Shown piece by piece: positions 1 through 5,486 of a stretch of DNA of 10,118 nt. The position numbers and the translations under genes were made by a program. A model generated the notes under the pieces. The model was not told where the DNA came from, ran no database searches, and saw only the letters and a program-made list of their open reading frames with translations. The stretch covers positions 1 through 10,118 of the forward strand of contig CAMLJA010000048.1 in the NCBI GenBank assembly GCA_946480065.1. The letters run 5' to 3'. Positions within the stretch are counted from its first letter, which is position 1; each line of letters starts with the position of its first letter. The DNA is from an uncultured Thermomonas sp. (GTDB taxonomy: Bacteria; Pseudomonadota; Gammaproteobacteria; Xanthomonadales; Xanthomonadaceae).

Positions 1-1215
1 GCGCTGGCCGCCCCGGTGCTGACGCTGTGGGAGCTGGCCGCGGCCAGCGGCATGGCCGCCGGCGTGGTCACCACGGCGCGAGTCACCCACGCCACCCCCG
101 GCGCCACCTTCGCCCACTCGGCGGACCGCGACTGGGAAAGCGACGCCGACCTGCCGGCCGACGCCCGCGCCGCCGGCTGCGCCGACATCGCCCGCCAGGC
201 GGTGGAAACCCCGTTCGCGGCCGGCTTCGACGTGCTGATGGGCGGCGGCCGCGCCAACTTCATGCCGGCCACCCAGCGCGACCCCGAGTACGACGACCGG
301 GTCGGCGCCCGCCTGGACGGCCGCGACCTGGTGGCCGAATGGAAGCAGCGCCACCCCGGCGGCGCCTACGCGTGGAACGCCGCCCAGCTGCGCGCGGCGC
401 CCGCGGACGCGCCGCTGCTGGCGCTGTTCGAACCCGAACACATGCGCTTCGAGCACGACCGCGCGAAGGATCCGGCCGGCGAACCGTCGCTGGCGGAGAT
501 GACCCGCGCGGCGATCGCCCGGCTGTCGCGCAACCCGAACGGCTACGTGCTGCTGGTCGAGGGCGGCCGCATCGACCACGCCAACCACTATGGCAACGCC
601 TACCGCGCGCTGGACGAAACCGTGGCCATGAGCGACGCGGTGCGCGCCGCGATGGAAGCGACCTCCGCCGACGACACCCTGGTGGTGGTCACCGCCGACC
701 ATTCGCACACGCTGACCTTCTCCGGCTACCCGGCGCGCGGCAACCCGATCCTGGGCAAGGTGCGCGGCGGCAGCGGCGAGGACGCAGGGGACGAGCTCGC
801 GCGCGACCGCCTGGGCCTGCCCTACACCACCCTGGGCTACGCCAACGGCCCCGGCTACACCGGCGCCAGCAGCGAACAGCCCGCGGGCCCCAAGCGCTTC
901 CCGCACATGGGCCGCGACTACCGCCCGGCCGACGGCCGCCCGGACCTGACCGCGGTCGACACCCAGGACCCGGACTACATGCAGGAAGCCACCGTCCCGA
1001 TGGGCAGCGAAACCCACAGCGGCGAGGACGTGGGGGTCTGGGCCAGCGGCCCCGGCAGCGCGGCGATCCGCGGCAGCGTGGAGGAAAACGCGCTGTTCCA
1101 CTTCGCCGTGCAGGCGGTGCCGCGGCTGCGCGCCGCGCTGTGCGCCAAGGGCCTGTGCGACGCCAGCGGGGTGCCGGTGGCGCTGCCGCCGATCGACGCG
1201 TTCACGCCGCGCTGA
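1..1215 (+). CDS. Alkaline phosphatase, C-terminal part (5' end outside window)
   Basis: This is a metal-dependent phosphomonoesterase of the PhoA family, which releases phosphate from organic esters in the periplasm or outside the cell. The reading frame is open from base 1, so the start, the signal peptide and the catalytic Ser with its Asp neighbours lie off the left edge. Visible family motifs are HATPGA (around 88-105), then DRDWE with the phosphate-binding Arg at 127-129. The metal-binding EGGRIDHANH follows at 559-588, then TADHSH at 691-708 and ETHSGED at 1009-1029. Aligned by eye to E. coli PhoA these give the equivalents of Arg166, Glu322, Asp327, His331, Asp369, His370 and His412. 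Positions 153 and 328 are His here, as in animal enzymes, rather than Asp and Lys. The stop is three bases from the convergent hemJ stop. The family call is secure, but PhoA orthology in the strict sense is not. Confidence 0.93.
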   Translation, partial: ALAAPVLTLWELAAASGMAAGVVTTARVTHATPGATFAHSADRDWESDADLPADARAAGCADIARQAVETPFAAGFDVLMGGGRANFMPATQRDPEYDDRVGARLDGRDLVAEWKQRHPGGAYAWNAAQLRAAPADAPLLALFEPEHMRFEHDRAKDPAGEPSLAEMTRAAIARLSRNPNGYVLLVEGGRIDHANHYGNAYRALDETVAMSDAVRAAMEATSADDTLVVVTADHSHTLTFSGYPARGNPILGKVRGGSGEDAGDELARDRLGLPYTTLGYANGPGYTGASSEQPAGPKRFPHMGRDYRPADGRPDLTAVDTQDPDYMQEATVPMGSETHSGEDVGVWASGPGSAAIRGSVEENALFHFAVQAVPRLRAALCAKGLCDASGVPVALPPIDAFTPR

Positions 1216-1218
1216 GCC

Positions 1219-1638
1219 TCAGAACGGCTTCGCCAGCACCAGCCACACGATCGCCACCAGCAGCAGCACCGGCAGTTCGTTGAACCAGCGCAGCGCGGTG
1301 GCCGAGGGCAGCGCGCGCCCGGCGGCCGCGCCCTTGAGCCAGCGCCCGGCCACCACGAAGTGCACCAGCATCGCCGCCACCAGCCCCAGCTTGGCGTGCA
1401 GCCAGCCGCCGGCGATCCCGAAGTGCAGCCACAGCGCCAGCCCCAGCAGGAACGCCAGCCCGAACATCACGTGCCCGAAGCGGTACAGCCGCCGGCCCAT
1501 CAGCAGCAGGCGCGCGCGCACGTCGGCGGCGTCGCCGGCCTCGGCCAGGTTGACCAGGATCCGCGGCAGGTAGAACACCGTCGACATCCAGGCGATGACG
1601 AACACGAGGTGGAAGGTCTTGGTCAGCAGGTAGGCCAT
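1219..1638 (-). CDS. hemJ: Protoporphyrinogen IX oxidase HemJ (CopD/UPF0093 family membrane protein)
   Basis: The product oxidises protoporphyrinogen IX to protoporphyrin IX in haem synthesis, in the inner membrane. It is 139 aa, the usual size, with four hydrophobic helices. Family signatures are FHLVFVIAWM with His10, FYLPRILV, RRLYR (49-53), GWLHAKL with Lys83, and a C-terminal RWFNELP followed by a hydrophobic helix ending LAKPF. His10 and the Lys of GWLHAKL are the conserved polar residues of the family. I chose the ATG at 1638 because it begins the conserved MAYLLTKTFH segment and has a GGAG Shine-Dalgarno (complement of 1646-1649) seven bases upstream. The frame stays open for 44 more codons to an upstream ATG at 1770, but those codons translate the REP repeat pair (KGLDPRLRGDD) and are not protein. 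The gene is convergent with the phosphatase and divergent from the methyltransferase. No neighbour is a haem gene. Confidence 0.92.
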   Translation of the reverse strand: MAYLLTKTFHLVFVIAWMSTVFYLPRILVNLAEAGDAADVRARLLLMGRRLYRFGHVMFGLAFLLGLALWLHFGIAGGWLHAKLGLVAAMLVHFVVAGRWLKGAAAGRALPSATALRWFNELPVLLLVAIVWLVLAKPF

Positions 1639-1662
1639 GCAGCAGCTCCGGGGATGTTCGGG

Positions 1663-1706
1663 TTCGTCATCCCCGCGAAGGCGGGGATCCAGCCCTTTGA
1701 TTTTGC
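1663..1706 (+). repeat. REP-type palindrome, copy 1 of an inverted pair
   Basis: A perfect 8-bp stem ATCCCCGC/GCGGGGAT (1669-1676 with 1681-1688) carries a GAAG loop. It is preceded by TCGTC and followed by CCAG and a CTTT-containing tail. In frame it reads VIPAKAGIQPF, a translation commonly produced by intergenic repeats in proteobacteria. It shares its loop, inner stem and flanks with copy 2 in opposite orientation. Confidence 0.85.
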
Positions 1707-1719
1707 AGGGGACACAGGG

Positions 1720-1763
1720 AAAGCTAAAGACACTGGGCGCCCGCCTTCGCGGGCGCGACGAGC
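1720..1763 (-). repeat. REP-type palindrome, copy 2 (inverted)
   Basis: On the minus strand this has the same plan as copy 1: TCGTC, a perfect 8-bp stem GCGCCCGC/GCGGGCGC (1737-1744 with 1749-1756), a GAAG loop, then CCAG and CTTT. The outer three base pairs of the stem differ from copy 1 on both sides, so pairing is kept. Its outer end (GACGAG, 1757-1762) lies where the methyltransferase Shine-Dalgarno should be. With copy 1 it forms a BIME-like unit enclosing a short A/T-richer spacer. No RAYT transposase gene is in the window. Confidence 0.82.
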
Positions 1764-1768
1764 AAAGC

Positions 1769-2362
1769 ATGGCGAAGACCTACGACCGCGCGTACTTCGA
1801 CCGCTGGTACCGCCGCGGCGGCATCGGCGGCGCCGCGCGGCTGGCGCGCAAGGTGGCGCTGGCGGTGGCCACCGCCGAATACCACCTGGAGCGGCCGCTG
1901 CGCACGGTGCTGGACATCGGCTGCGGCGAAGGCGCCTGGCGCGCACCGCTGCTGAAGCTGCGCCCGGGCGCGGACTACCTGGGCTTCGATGCCAGCGCCT
2001 ATGCGGTCGGGCGCTACGGCCGCGCGCGCAACCTGCACCTGGCGCGCTTCGGCGACTTCGCCCACCTGCGCCCGTGCCCGCCGGCGGACCTGCTGGTGTG
2101 CAGCGACGTGCTGCACTACCTGCCCACCCGCGAGCTGGCGCTCGGCCTGCCGGCGCTGGCGGACCTGTGCGGCGGGGTGGCCTTCCTCGAGGTGTTCGCG
2201 CGCGAGGACCAGGCCGAGGGCGACGAGGACGAATTCCAGCCGCGCCCGGCCGCCTTCTACCGCAGGCGGCTGCGGGCGCTGGGCCTGCGGCCGCTGGGGT
2301 CGCACTGCTGGCTGCCGCCGGCGCGGGCGGCGCAGGCCACCGCGCTGGAACTCCCGGACTGA
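1769..2362 (+). CDS. Class I SAM-dependent methyltransferase, substrate unknown
   Basis: The product is a soluble 197-aa protein with a Rossmann-type methyltransferase fold. The SAM-binding motif I is VLDIGCGEGAW (near residues 46-56). An acidic strand end at YLGFDAS follows, then motif IV-like LLVCSDVLHYLP, and an FLEVFARED strand. The C-terminal third (AAFYRRRLRALGLRPLG) fits the last helix-strand pair of Methyltransf_11/25-type proteins. Nothing in the sequence tells whether it acts on a small molecule, lipid, RNA or protein. The ATG at 1769 begins MAKTYDRAYFDRWY, a typical N-terminus. An in-frame ATG at 1637 would add 44 codons that are pure REP translation and is rejected. The Shine-Dalgarno is weak (GACGAG, six bases upstream) and comes from the repeat itself. 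The gene ends 94 bp before phaZ, in the same direction but with phaZ having its own promoter. Confidence 0.85.
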   Translation: MAKTYDRAYFDRWYRRGGIGGAARLARKVALAVATAEYHLERPLRTVLDIGCGEGAWRAPLLKLRPGADYLGFDASAYAVGRYGRARNLHLARFGDFAHLRPCPPADLLVCSDVLHYLPTRELALGLPALADLCGGVAFLEVFAREDQAEGDEDEFQPRPAAFYRRRLRALGLRPLGSHCWLPPARAAQATALELPD

Positions 2363-2384
2363 AACCGGCGCCCGGCCGGCGATA

Positions 2385-2400
2385 TGTGACGGACATCACG
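2385..2400 (+). promoter_or_regulatory. Clp/CRP-type operator upstream of phaZ
   Basis: TGTGACGGACATCACG matches the CRP/Clp half-sites TGTGA-N6-TCACA at nine of ten defined bases. Its centre (2392.5) lies 40-41 bases before the start expected from the -10 box at 2421, the class II activator position. Clp is the CRP homologue of Xanthomonadaceae and uses the same recognition sequence. Binding here is inferred, not shown. Confidence 0.7.
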
Positions 2401-2420
2401 GAGCCGCCGCGACGCTGCGC

Positions 2421-2426
2421 TATGCT
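2421..2426 (+). promoter_or_regulatory. Probable -10 box of the phaZ promoter
   Basis: TATGCT lies in the context gcTATGCTg, the same form as the -10 proposed for the isomerase gene. At the -35 position (about 2398-2403) there is only ACGGAG, so there is no recognisable -35. This fits an activator-dependent promoter served by the site at 2385-2400. The predicted start is near 2433, giving a leader of about 24 bases with a weak GGCGA Shine-Dalgarno. Confidence 0.55.
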
Positions 2427-2456
2427 GCGACGCCGCAACCCGGGCGACCCACGCTG

Positions 2457-3752
2457 ATGCTGCTGTACCAACTGCACGAGTTCTGGCGCGCCGGCTTGGC
2501 GCCCTACGCCTACTGGGCCGATGCCGGCGCCAAGATGTACGCCTCGCAGGACAGCTGGCTGTCCGCCCTGCCCGGCGCCCAGCGCACCGCAGCCGCGTTC
2601 GAACTGATGTACCGGCTGGGCAAGGAATACGAGAAGCCGGAGTTCGGCATCCACCAGATCGAGGTCGAGGGCGTGCCGATCCCGGTGGTCGAGCGGGTGG
2701 TCGCCGAGAAGCCGTTCTGCCGGCTGCTGCGCTTCAAGCGCTACCACGACCAGGCCGACGGCCTGGCGCGGATGAAGGACGACCCCACCGTGCTGGTGGT
2801 GGCGCCGCTGTCCGGCCACCACGCCACCCTGCTGCGCGACACCGTGCGCACCCTGCTGGCCGACCACAAGGTCTACATCACCGACTGGACCGACGCGCGC
2901 ATGGTGCCGGCGGCGGACGGCGCGTTCACCCTCGACGACTACGTGGCCTACGTGCAGGACTTCATCCGCGCGATCGGCACCGACAACCTGCACGTCATCA
3001 GCGTCTGCCAGCCCACGGTGCCGGTGCTGGCCGCGGTCTCGCTGATGGCGTCGCGCGGCGAGCCGCTGCCGGAGTCGATGGTGATGATGGGTGGGCCGAT
3101 CGACCCGCGCGAGTCGCCGACCGCGGTCAACAACCTGGCCACCCGCCAGCCGCTGTGGTGGTTCGAGTCCAACGTGATCCACACCGTGCCGGCCAACTAC
3201 CCGGGCGCGGGGCGCCGCGTGTACCCGGGCTTCCTGCAGCACATGGGCTTCATGGCGATGAACCCGGAGCGGCACTCGATGTCGCACTGGGACTTCTACC
3301 AGGACCTGCTGAAGGGCGACCTGGAGTCGGCGGAGTCGCACCGCAAGTTCTACGACGAATACAACGCGGTGCTGGACATGCCGGCGGAGTACTACCTGGA
3401 CACCATCCGCGTGGTGTTCCAGCAGCAGCTGCTGCCGCGCGGCCTGTGGGACGTGGCCGGCGAGCGGGTGGATCCGTCGGCGATCCGCGGCTGCGCGCTG
3501 ATGACCATCGAGGGCGAACTGGACGACATCTCCGGCGCCGGCCAGACCCGCGCCGCGCACCGGCTGTGCACCGGCATCCCCGAGGCCGACCGCACCCACC
3601 TGACGGTGGAAGGCGCTGGCCACTACGGCATCTTCAGCGGCCGCCGCTGGCGCACCCGGGTCTATCCGCGGGTGAAGGCGTTCATCGCGGCCCATGCGGA
3701 CAGCGCGACCCCGGCCGCCGCGCCTGCCCGGCGCAAGCGTCGCAAGGACTGA
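2457..3752 (+). CDS. phaZ: Intracellular polyhydroxyalkanoate depolymerase
   Basis: The product hydrolyses stored poly(3-hydroxyalkanoate) in cytoplasmic granules, returning carbon to the cell. It is 431 aa, normal for the intracellular PHB depolymerase family, with no signal peptide. Typical family segments are the N-terminal YQLHEFWRAGLAPYAYWADA, VLVVAPLSGHHATLLRDTVRTL and VYITDWTDARMVP. The nucleophile is Cys184 in VISVCQPTVP, the Cys version of the lipase box. Asp356 in EGELDDISG and His389 in GAGHYGIFSG complete the triad. Each sits exactly one residue after the Cys183/Asp355/His388 triad I recall for the Ralstonia eutropha enzyme, which is strong support for the start at 2457. The frame is open far upstream through the methyltransferase gene, but that is an overlap artefact. 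The C-terminus is an Ala/Pro linker ending in the basic run ARRKRRKD. No phaC or phasin gene is visible nearby. Confidence 0.93.
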   Translation: MLLYQLHEFWRAGLAPYAYWADAGAKMYASQDSWLSALPGAQRTAAAFELMYRLGKEYEKPEFGIHQIEVEGVPIPVVERVVAEKPFCRLLRFKRYHDQADGLARMKDDPTVLVVAPLSGHHATLLRDTVRTLLADHKVYITDWTDARMVPAADGAFTLDDYVAYVQDFIRAIGTDNLHVISVCQPTVPVLAAVSLMASRGEPLPESMVMMGGPIDPRESPTAVNNLATRQPLWWFESNVIHTVPANYPGAGRRVYPGFLQHMGFMAMNPERHSMSHWDFYQDLLKGDLESAESHRKFYDEYNAVLDMPAEYYLDTIRVVFQQQLLPRGLWDVAGERVDPSAIRGCALMTIEGELDDISGAGQTRAAHRLCTGIPEADRTHLTVEGAGHYGIFSGRRWRTRVYPRVKAFIAAHADSATPAAAPARRKRRKD

Positions 3753-3809
3753 ACGCGCCCGCCGCGTCACGTTCCGGCAACGCCGCCATCACCGCGCCCG
3801 AAGGCCCGC

Positions 3810-3826
3810 GGCGCGACCATCGCGCC
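3810..3826 (+). terminator. Perfect hairpin between phaZ and the 59-aa gene (possible terminator)
   Basis: GGCGCGA-CCA-TCGCGCC forms a 7-bp perfect stem with a three-base loop, 57 bp after the phaZ stop and 14 bp before the next Shine-Dalgarno. No T-tract follows, so intrinsic termination is doubtful. It could instead be a leader structure of the small gene or a processing site. Confidence 0.3.
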
Positions 3827-3850
3827 ACCTGACAACGACGGGAGGCAGCG

Positions 3851-4030
3851 ATGCCACGCGGAGACAAGTCGGCCTATACCGACAAGCAGAAGCGCCAGGC
3901 CCGGCACATCGAGGAAAGCGAGCGCGAGCAGGGCCGTTCCAGGGAGGACGCCGAGCGCATCGCCTGGGCCACGGTCAACAAGCAGGACGGCGGCGGCAAC
4001 AAGTCCGGCAGCGGGCGCAAGCACCACTGA
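3851..4030 (+). CDS. Small hydrophilic protein, 'plasmid stabilization'/stress-like family
   Basis: This is a 59-aa, highly charged cytoplasmic protein with no hydrophobic segment. It begins MPRGDKSAYTDKQKRQARHI, then has an E/R-rich helix, the segment DAERIAWATVNKQDGGG, and a Gly/Ser/Lys/His tail ending in two His. From memory, small proteins with the pattern GDKxxYTDKQKRxAxHI...AWATVNK...GGGxKSGSG are widespread in proteobacteria and often labelled 'plasmid stabilization protein' without clear evidence. I would not rely on that name. The start is secure: a strong GGGAGG Shine-Dalgarno lies at 3840-3845, five bases upstream. It is a stand-alone gene between phaZ and the isomerase, with 98-bp and 78-bp gaps. 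The promoter proposed for the isomerase overlaps its stop codon. Confidence 0.82.
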   Translation: MPRGDKSAYTDKQKRQARHIEESEREQGRSREDAERIAWATVNKQDGGGNKSGSGRKHH

Positions 4031-4055
4031 CGCCCGCGGCGCTTGCGGCTATGCT
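4027..4055 (+). promoter_or_regulatory. Predicted sigma-70 promoter of the isomerase gene
   Basis: CTGACG (4027-4032), a 17-bp spacer and TATGCT (4050-4055) each match four of six consensus bases. The predicted transcript would start near 4062, giving a leader of about 47 bases containing the hairpin at 4077-4095. The -35 box overlaps the stop codon of the preceding 59-aa gene. Confidence 0.45.
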
Positions 4056-4076
4056 CGGGGGCCGATCCCCAGCCAA

Positions 4077-4095
4077 GCGCGCGGCCGCCGCGCGC
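4077..4095 (+). promoter_or_regulatory. Stable leader hairpin just before the isomerase Shine-Dalgarno
   Basis: GCGCGCGG-CCG-CCGCGCGC forms an 8-bp all-G/C stem with a three-base loop, ending three bases before the AGGAG Shine-Dalgarno (4099-4103). It leaves the ribosome site exposed. It could act as a leader stabiliser, or it could be chance in GC-rich DNA. Confidence 0.4.
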
Positions 4096-4108
4096 GCCAG
4101 GAGCCCCG

Positions 4109-5029
4109 ATGCGCCACGCCCTGACCGCCGCCCTGCTCGTCCTGCTGTCCACGCCGCTGCACGCCGGCGACGTCGAGGCGCCGCCGAAGCGCCTGTCGGC
4201 CAAGCAGATCGTGGACGCCGCCCCGGCCAGCGCCTGGCGCGACCTCGACCCGGCCAACACCCTGTACATGGAGCTGCCGGGCGGGCGGGTGGTGATCGAA
4301 CTGGCGCCCGGCTTCGCCCCGGAACACGTGGCCAACATCAAGACCATGGCCCGCGGGGGCTTCTGGGACGGGCTGACCATCTACCGCGCGCAGGACAATT
4401 TCGTGGTCCAGTGGGGTGACGCCGACGGCGAGGAGCCCGGCAAGGCCAAGCCCTTCCCGGCCGGCACCAAGACCCACCTGCCCGCGGAGTTCACCCGCGC
4501 CAGCGCCGGCGTGCGCTTCGACCGGCTGCCCGACGCCGACGGCTGGGCGCCGGAGGTGGGCTTCGCCGACGGCTTCCCGGCCGCGCGCGACCCCAAGACC
4601 GGGCGCACCTGGATCGCGCACTGCTACGGCGTGGTCGGCGCCGGCCGCAACAACGCGCCCGACAGCAGCATCGGCGCCGAGCTGTACGCCATCATCGGCC
4701 AGGCCCCGCGCGCGCTGGACCACCAGCTGACCGTGGTGGGCCGGGTGGTCAAGGGCATGGAGCTGCTCAGCGTGATCCCGCGCGGCCCCGAGCCGATGGG
4801 CTTCTACGAGAAGCCCGGGCAGCGCGCGCCGATCCTGTCGGTGAAGCTGGCCAGCGACGTGCCGGAGGCGCAGCGCACCCCCCTGCAGCTGCTGCGCACC
4901 GATAGCCGCGCGTTCATCGATTCCACCGAGGCCCGCCGCAACCGGGTGGACGACTTCTACACCGTGCCGGCCGGCCACATCGACCTGTGCAACGTGCCGG
5001 TGCCGGTGCGCGCGCCGCCGGCGGGCTGA
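4109..5029 (+). CDS. Exported cyclophilin-type peptidylprolyl isomerase
   Basis: The likely role is cis-trans isomerisation of prolyl bonds in periplasmic proteins. The 306-aa product opens with a signal peptide (MRHALTAALLVLLSTPLHA, cleavage after Ala19). The cyclophilin core runs from about residue 50: LYMELPGGRVVIELAPGFAPEHVANI, then GGFWDGLTIYRAQDNFVVQWGD. In that stretch Arg93, Phe98 and Gln101 match the catalytic Arg, Phe and Gln of PpiA/CypA. DSSIGAELYAIIGQ and HQLTVVGRVVKGMELL match the later core strands. Departures are Tyr for His before the Arg, and GAELYAI in place of GSQFFI. There is also an insert of about 60 residues in mid-domain and a C-terminal extension of about 50 residues. 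It is larger than PpiA (about 190 aa), so activity may differ. The start is set by AGGAG at 4099-4103 and the signal peptide. It may be cotranscribed with the acidic protein 63 bp downstream. Confidence 0.85.
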   Translation: MRHALTAALLVLLSTPLHAGDVEAPPKRLSAKQIVDAAPASAWRDLDPANTLYMELPGGRVVIELAPGFAPEHVANIKTMARGGFWDGLTIYRAQDNFVVQWGDADGEEPGKAKPFPAGTKTHLPAEFTRASAGVRFDRLPDADGWAPEVGFADGFPAARDPKTGRTWIAHCYGVVGAGRNNAPDSSIGAELYAIIGQAPRALDHQLTVVGRVVKGMELLSVIPRGPEPMGFYEKPGQRAPILSVKLASDVPEAQRTPLQLLRTDSRAFIDSTEARRNRVDDFYTVPAGHIDLCNVPVPVRAPPAG

Positions 5030-5092
5030 GCATCACCCGGCCTTCGCCTGCCCCGGCCTAGCCTGCGCGCGTCCCCCACCCGAGGCCCTGCC

Positions 5093-5386
5093 ATGCCCAT
5101 GCTGCGTATCCGCCTGACCGGCAGCGAAGACGACGTCCGCGCCATCTCCAACCTGCTGCAGAGCCTCGACGGGATCGAGCACGTCGAGGAGGTCGACGAC
5201 CTGATGCCGCACATGGACGACGCCGACTCCAGTTCGGCCGGCCTGAGCGACGTCGGCGGCCCGAACACCCACGAGATCGAGGTGGACGCCCCCAACCCCT
5301 CGACCGCGCGCAAGGTGCGCGAGGCGGTGGAGGCGCTGGCGTTCGACCTGGACATGGTGGTGGAGTTCGAGGACGACGAGGGCTGA
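5093..5386 (+). CDS. Conserved-looking acidic 97-aa protein, predicted ferredoxin-like fold
   Basis: I do not recognise a named family. The protein is strongly acidic: 25 Asp/Glu against 6 Arg/Lys in 97 residues. It has no signal peptide, membrane helix or Cys. Its secondary structure pattern reads strand (MLRIRLTG), helix (SEDDVRAISNLLQSL) and strand (IEHVEEVDDL). A flexible Asp/Ser linker (residues 42-58) follows. Then come strand (THEIEVDAP), helix (STARKVREAVEALAFDL) and strand (MVVEFED). That is a beta-alpha-beta-beta-alpha-beta order, as in ACT-like or ferredoxin-like small domains; this is inference. The GAGG at 5082-5085 supports the start at 5093, although Met3 (5099) is also possible. 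The coding bias matches its neighbours. It lies between the isomerase and the M1 peptidase, all on the plus strand. Confidence 0.75.
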   Translation: MPMLRIRLTGSEDDVRAISNLLQSLDGIEHVEEVDDLMPHMDDADSSSAGLSDVGGPNTHEIEVDAPNPSTARKVREAVEALAFDLDMVVEFEDDEG

Positions 5387-5460
5387 CCTCCCGGCGGCCG
5401 GGCGCGCCGCACCCATGACTGGCGGCAGGTTGCCACGGCCGCCTGCTTCGCCCACGCTAG

Positions 5461-5482
5461 GGATCCGTTCAGCTACGGATCC
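5461..5482 (+). promoter_or_regulatory. Perfect inverted repeat just upstream of the M1 peptidase start
   Basis: GGATCCGT-TCAGCT-ACGGATCC is an 8-bp perfect inverted repeat with a six-base centre, ending four bases before the ATG at 5487. In RNA it is a hairpin covering the place where the ribosome site should be, and no separate Shine-Dalgarno is visible. In DNA it could be an operator. A loose promoter (TTGCCA at 5430-5435, GCTAGG near 5456) may lie just upstream. Confidence 0.45.
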
Positions 5483-5486
5483 ACCC

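Noticed and set aside
1698..1731. Promoters in the A/T-richer spacer between the REP copies (TTGCAG-N16-TAAAGA plus strand, TTTAGC-N17-CAAAAT minus strand)
   Set aside because: Each box matches only three or four of six consensus bases. They are possible by location but too weak to list as features.
1623..3770. Very long minus-strand open frame (715 codons) across the methyltransferase and phaZ
   Set aside because: It is the antisense shadow of two genes with clear catalytic motifs. Its translation is Arg/His/Ala/Pro-rich with no domain, as expected in GC-rich DNA.
5390..5402. CCCGG-CGG-CCGGG hairpin after the acidic-protein gene as a terminator
   Set aside because: Only five pairs and no T-tract; expected by chance at this base composition.
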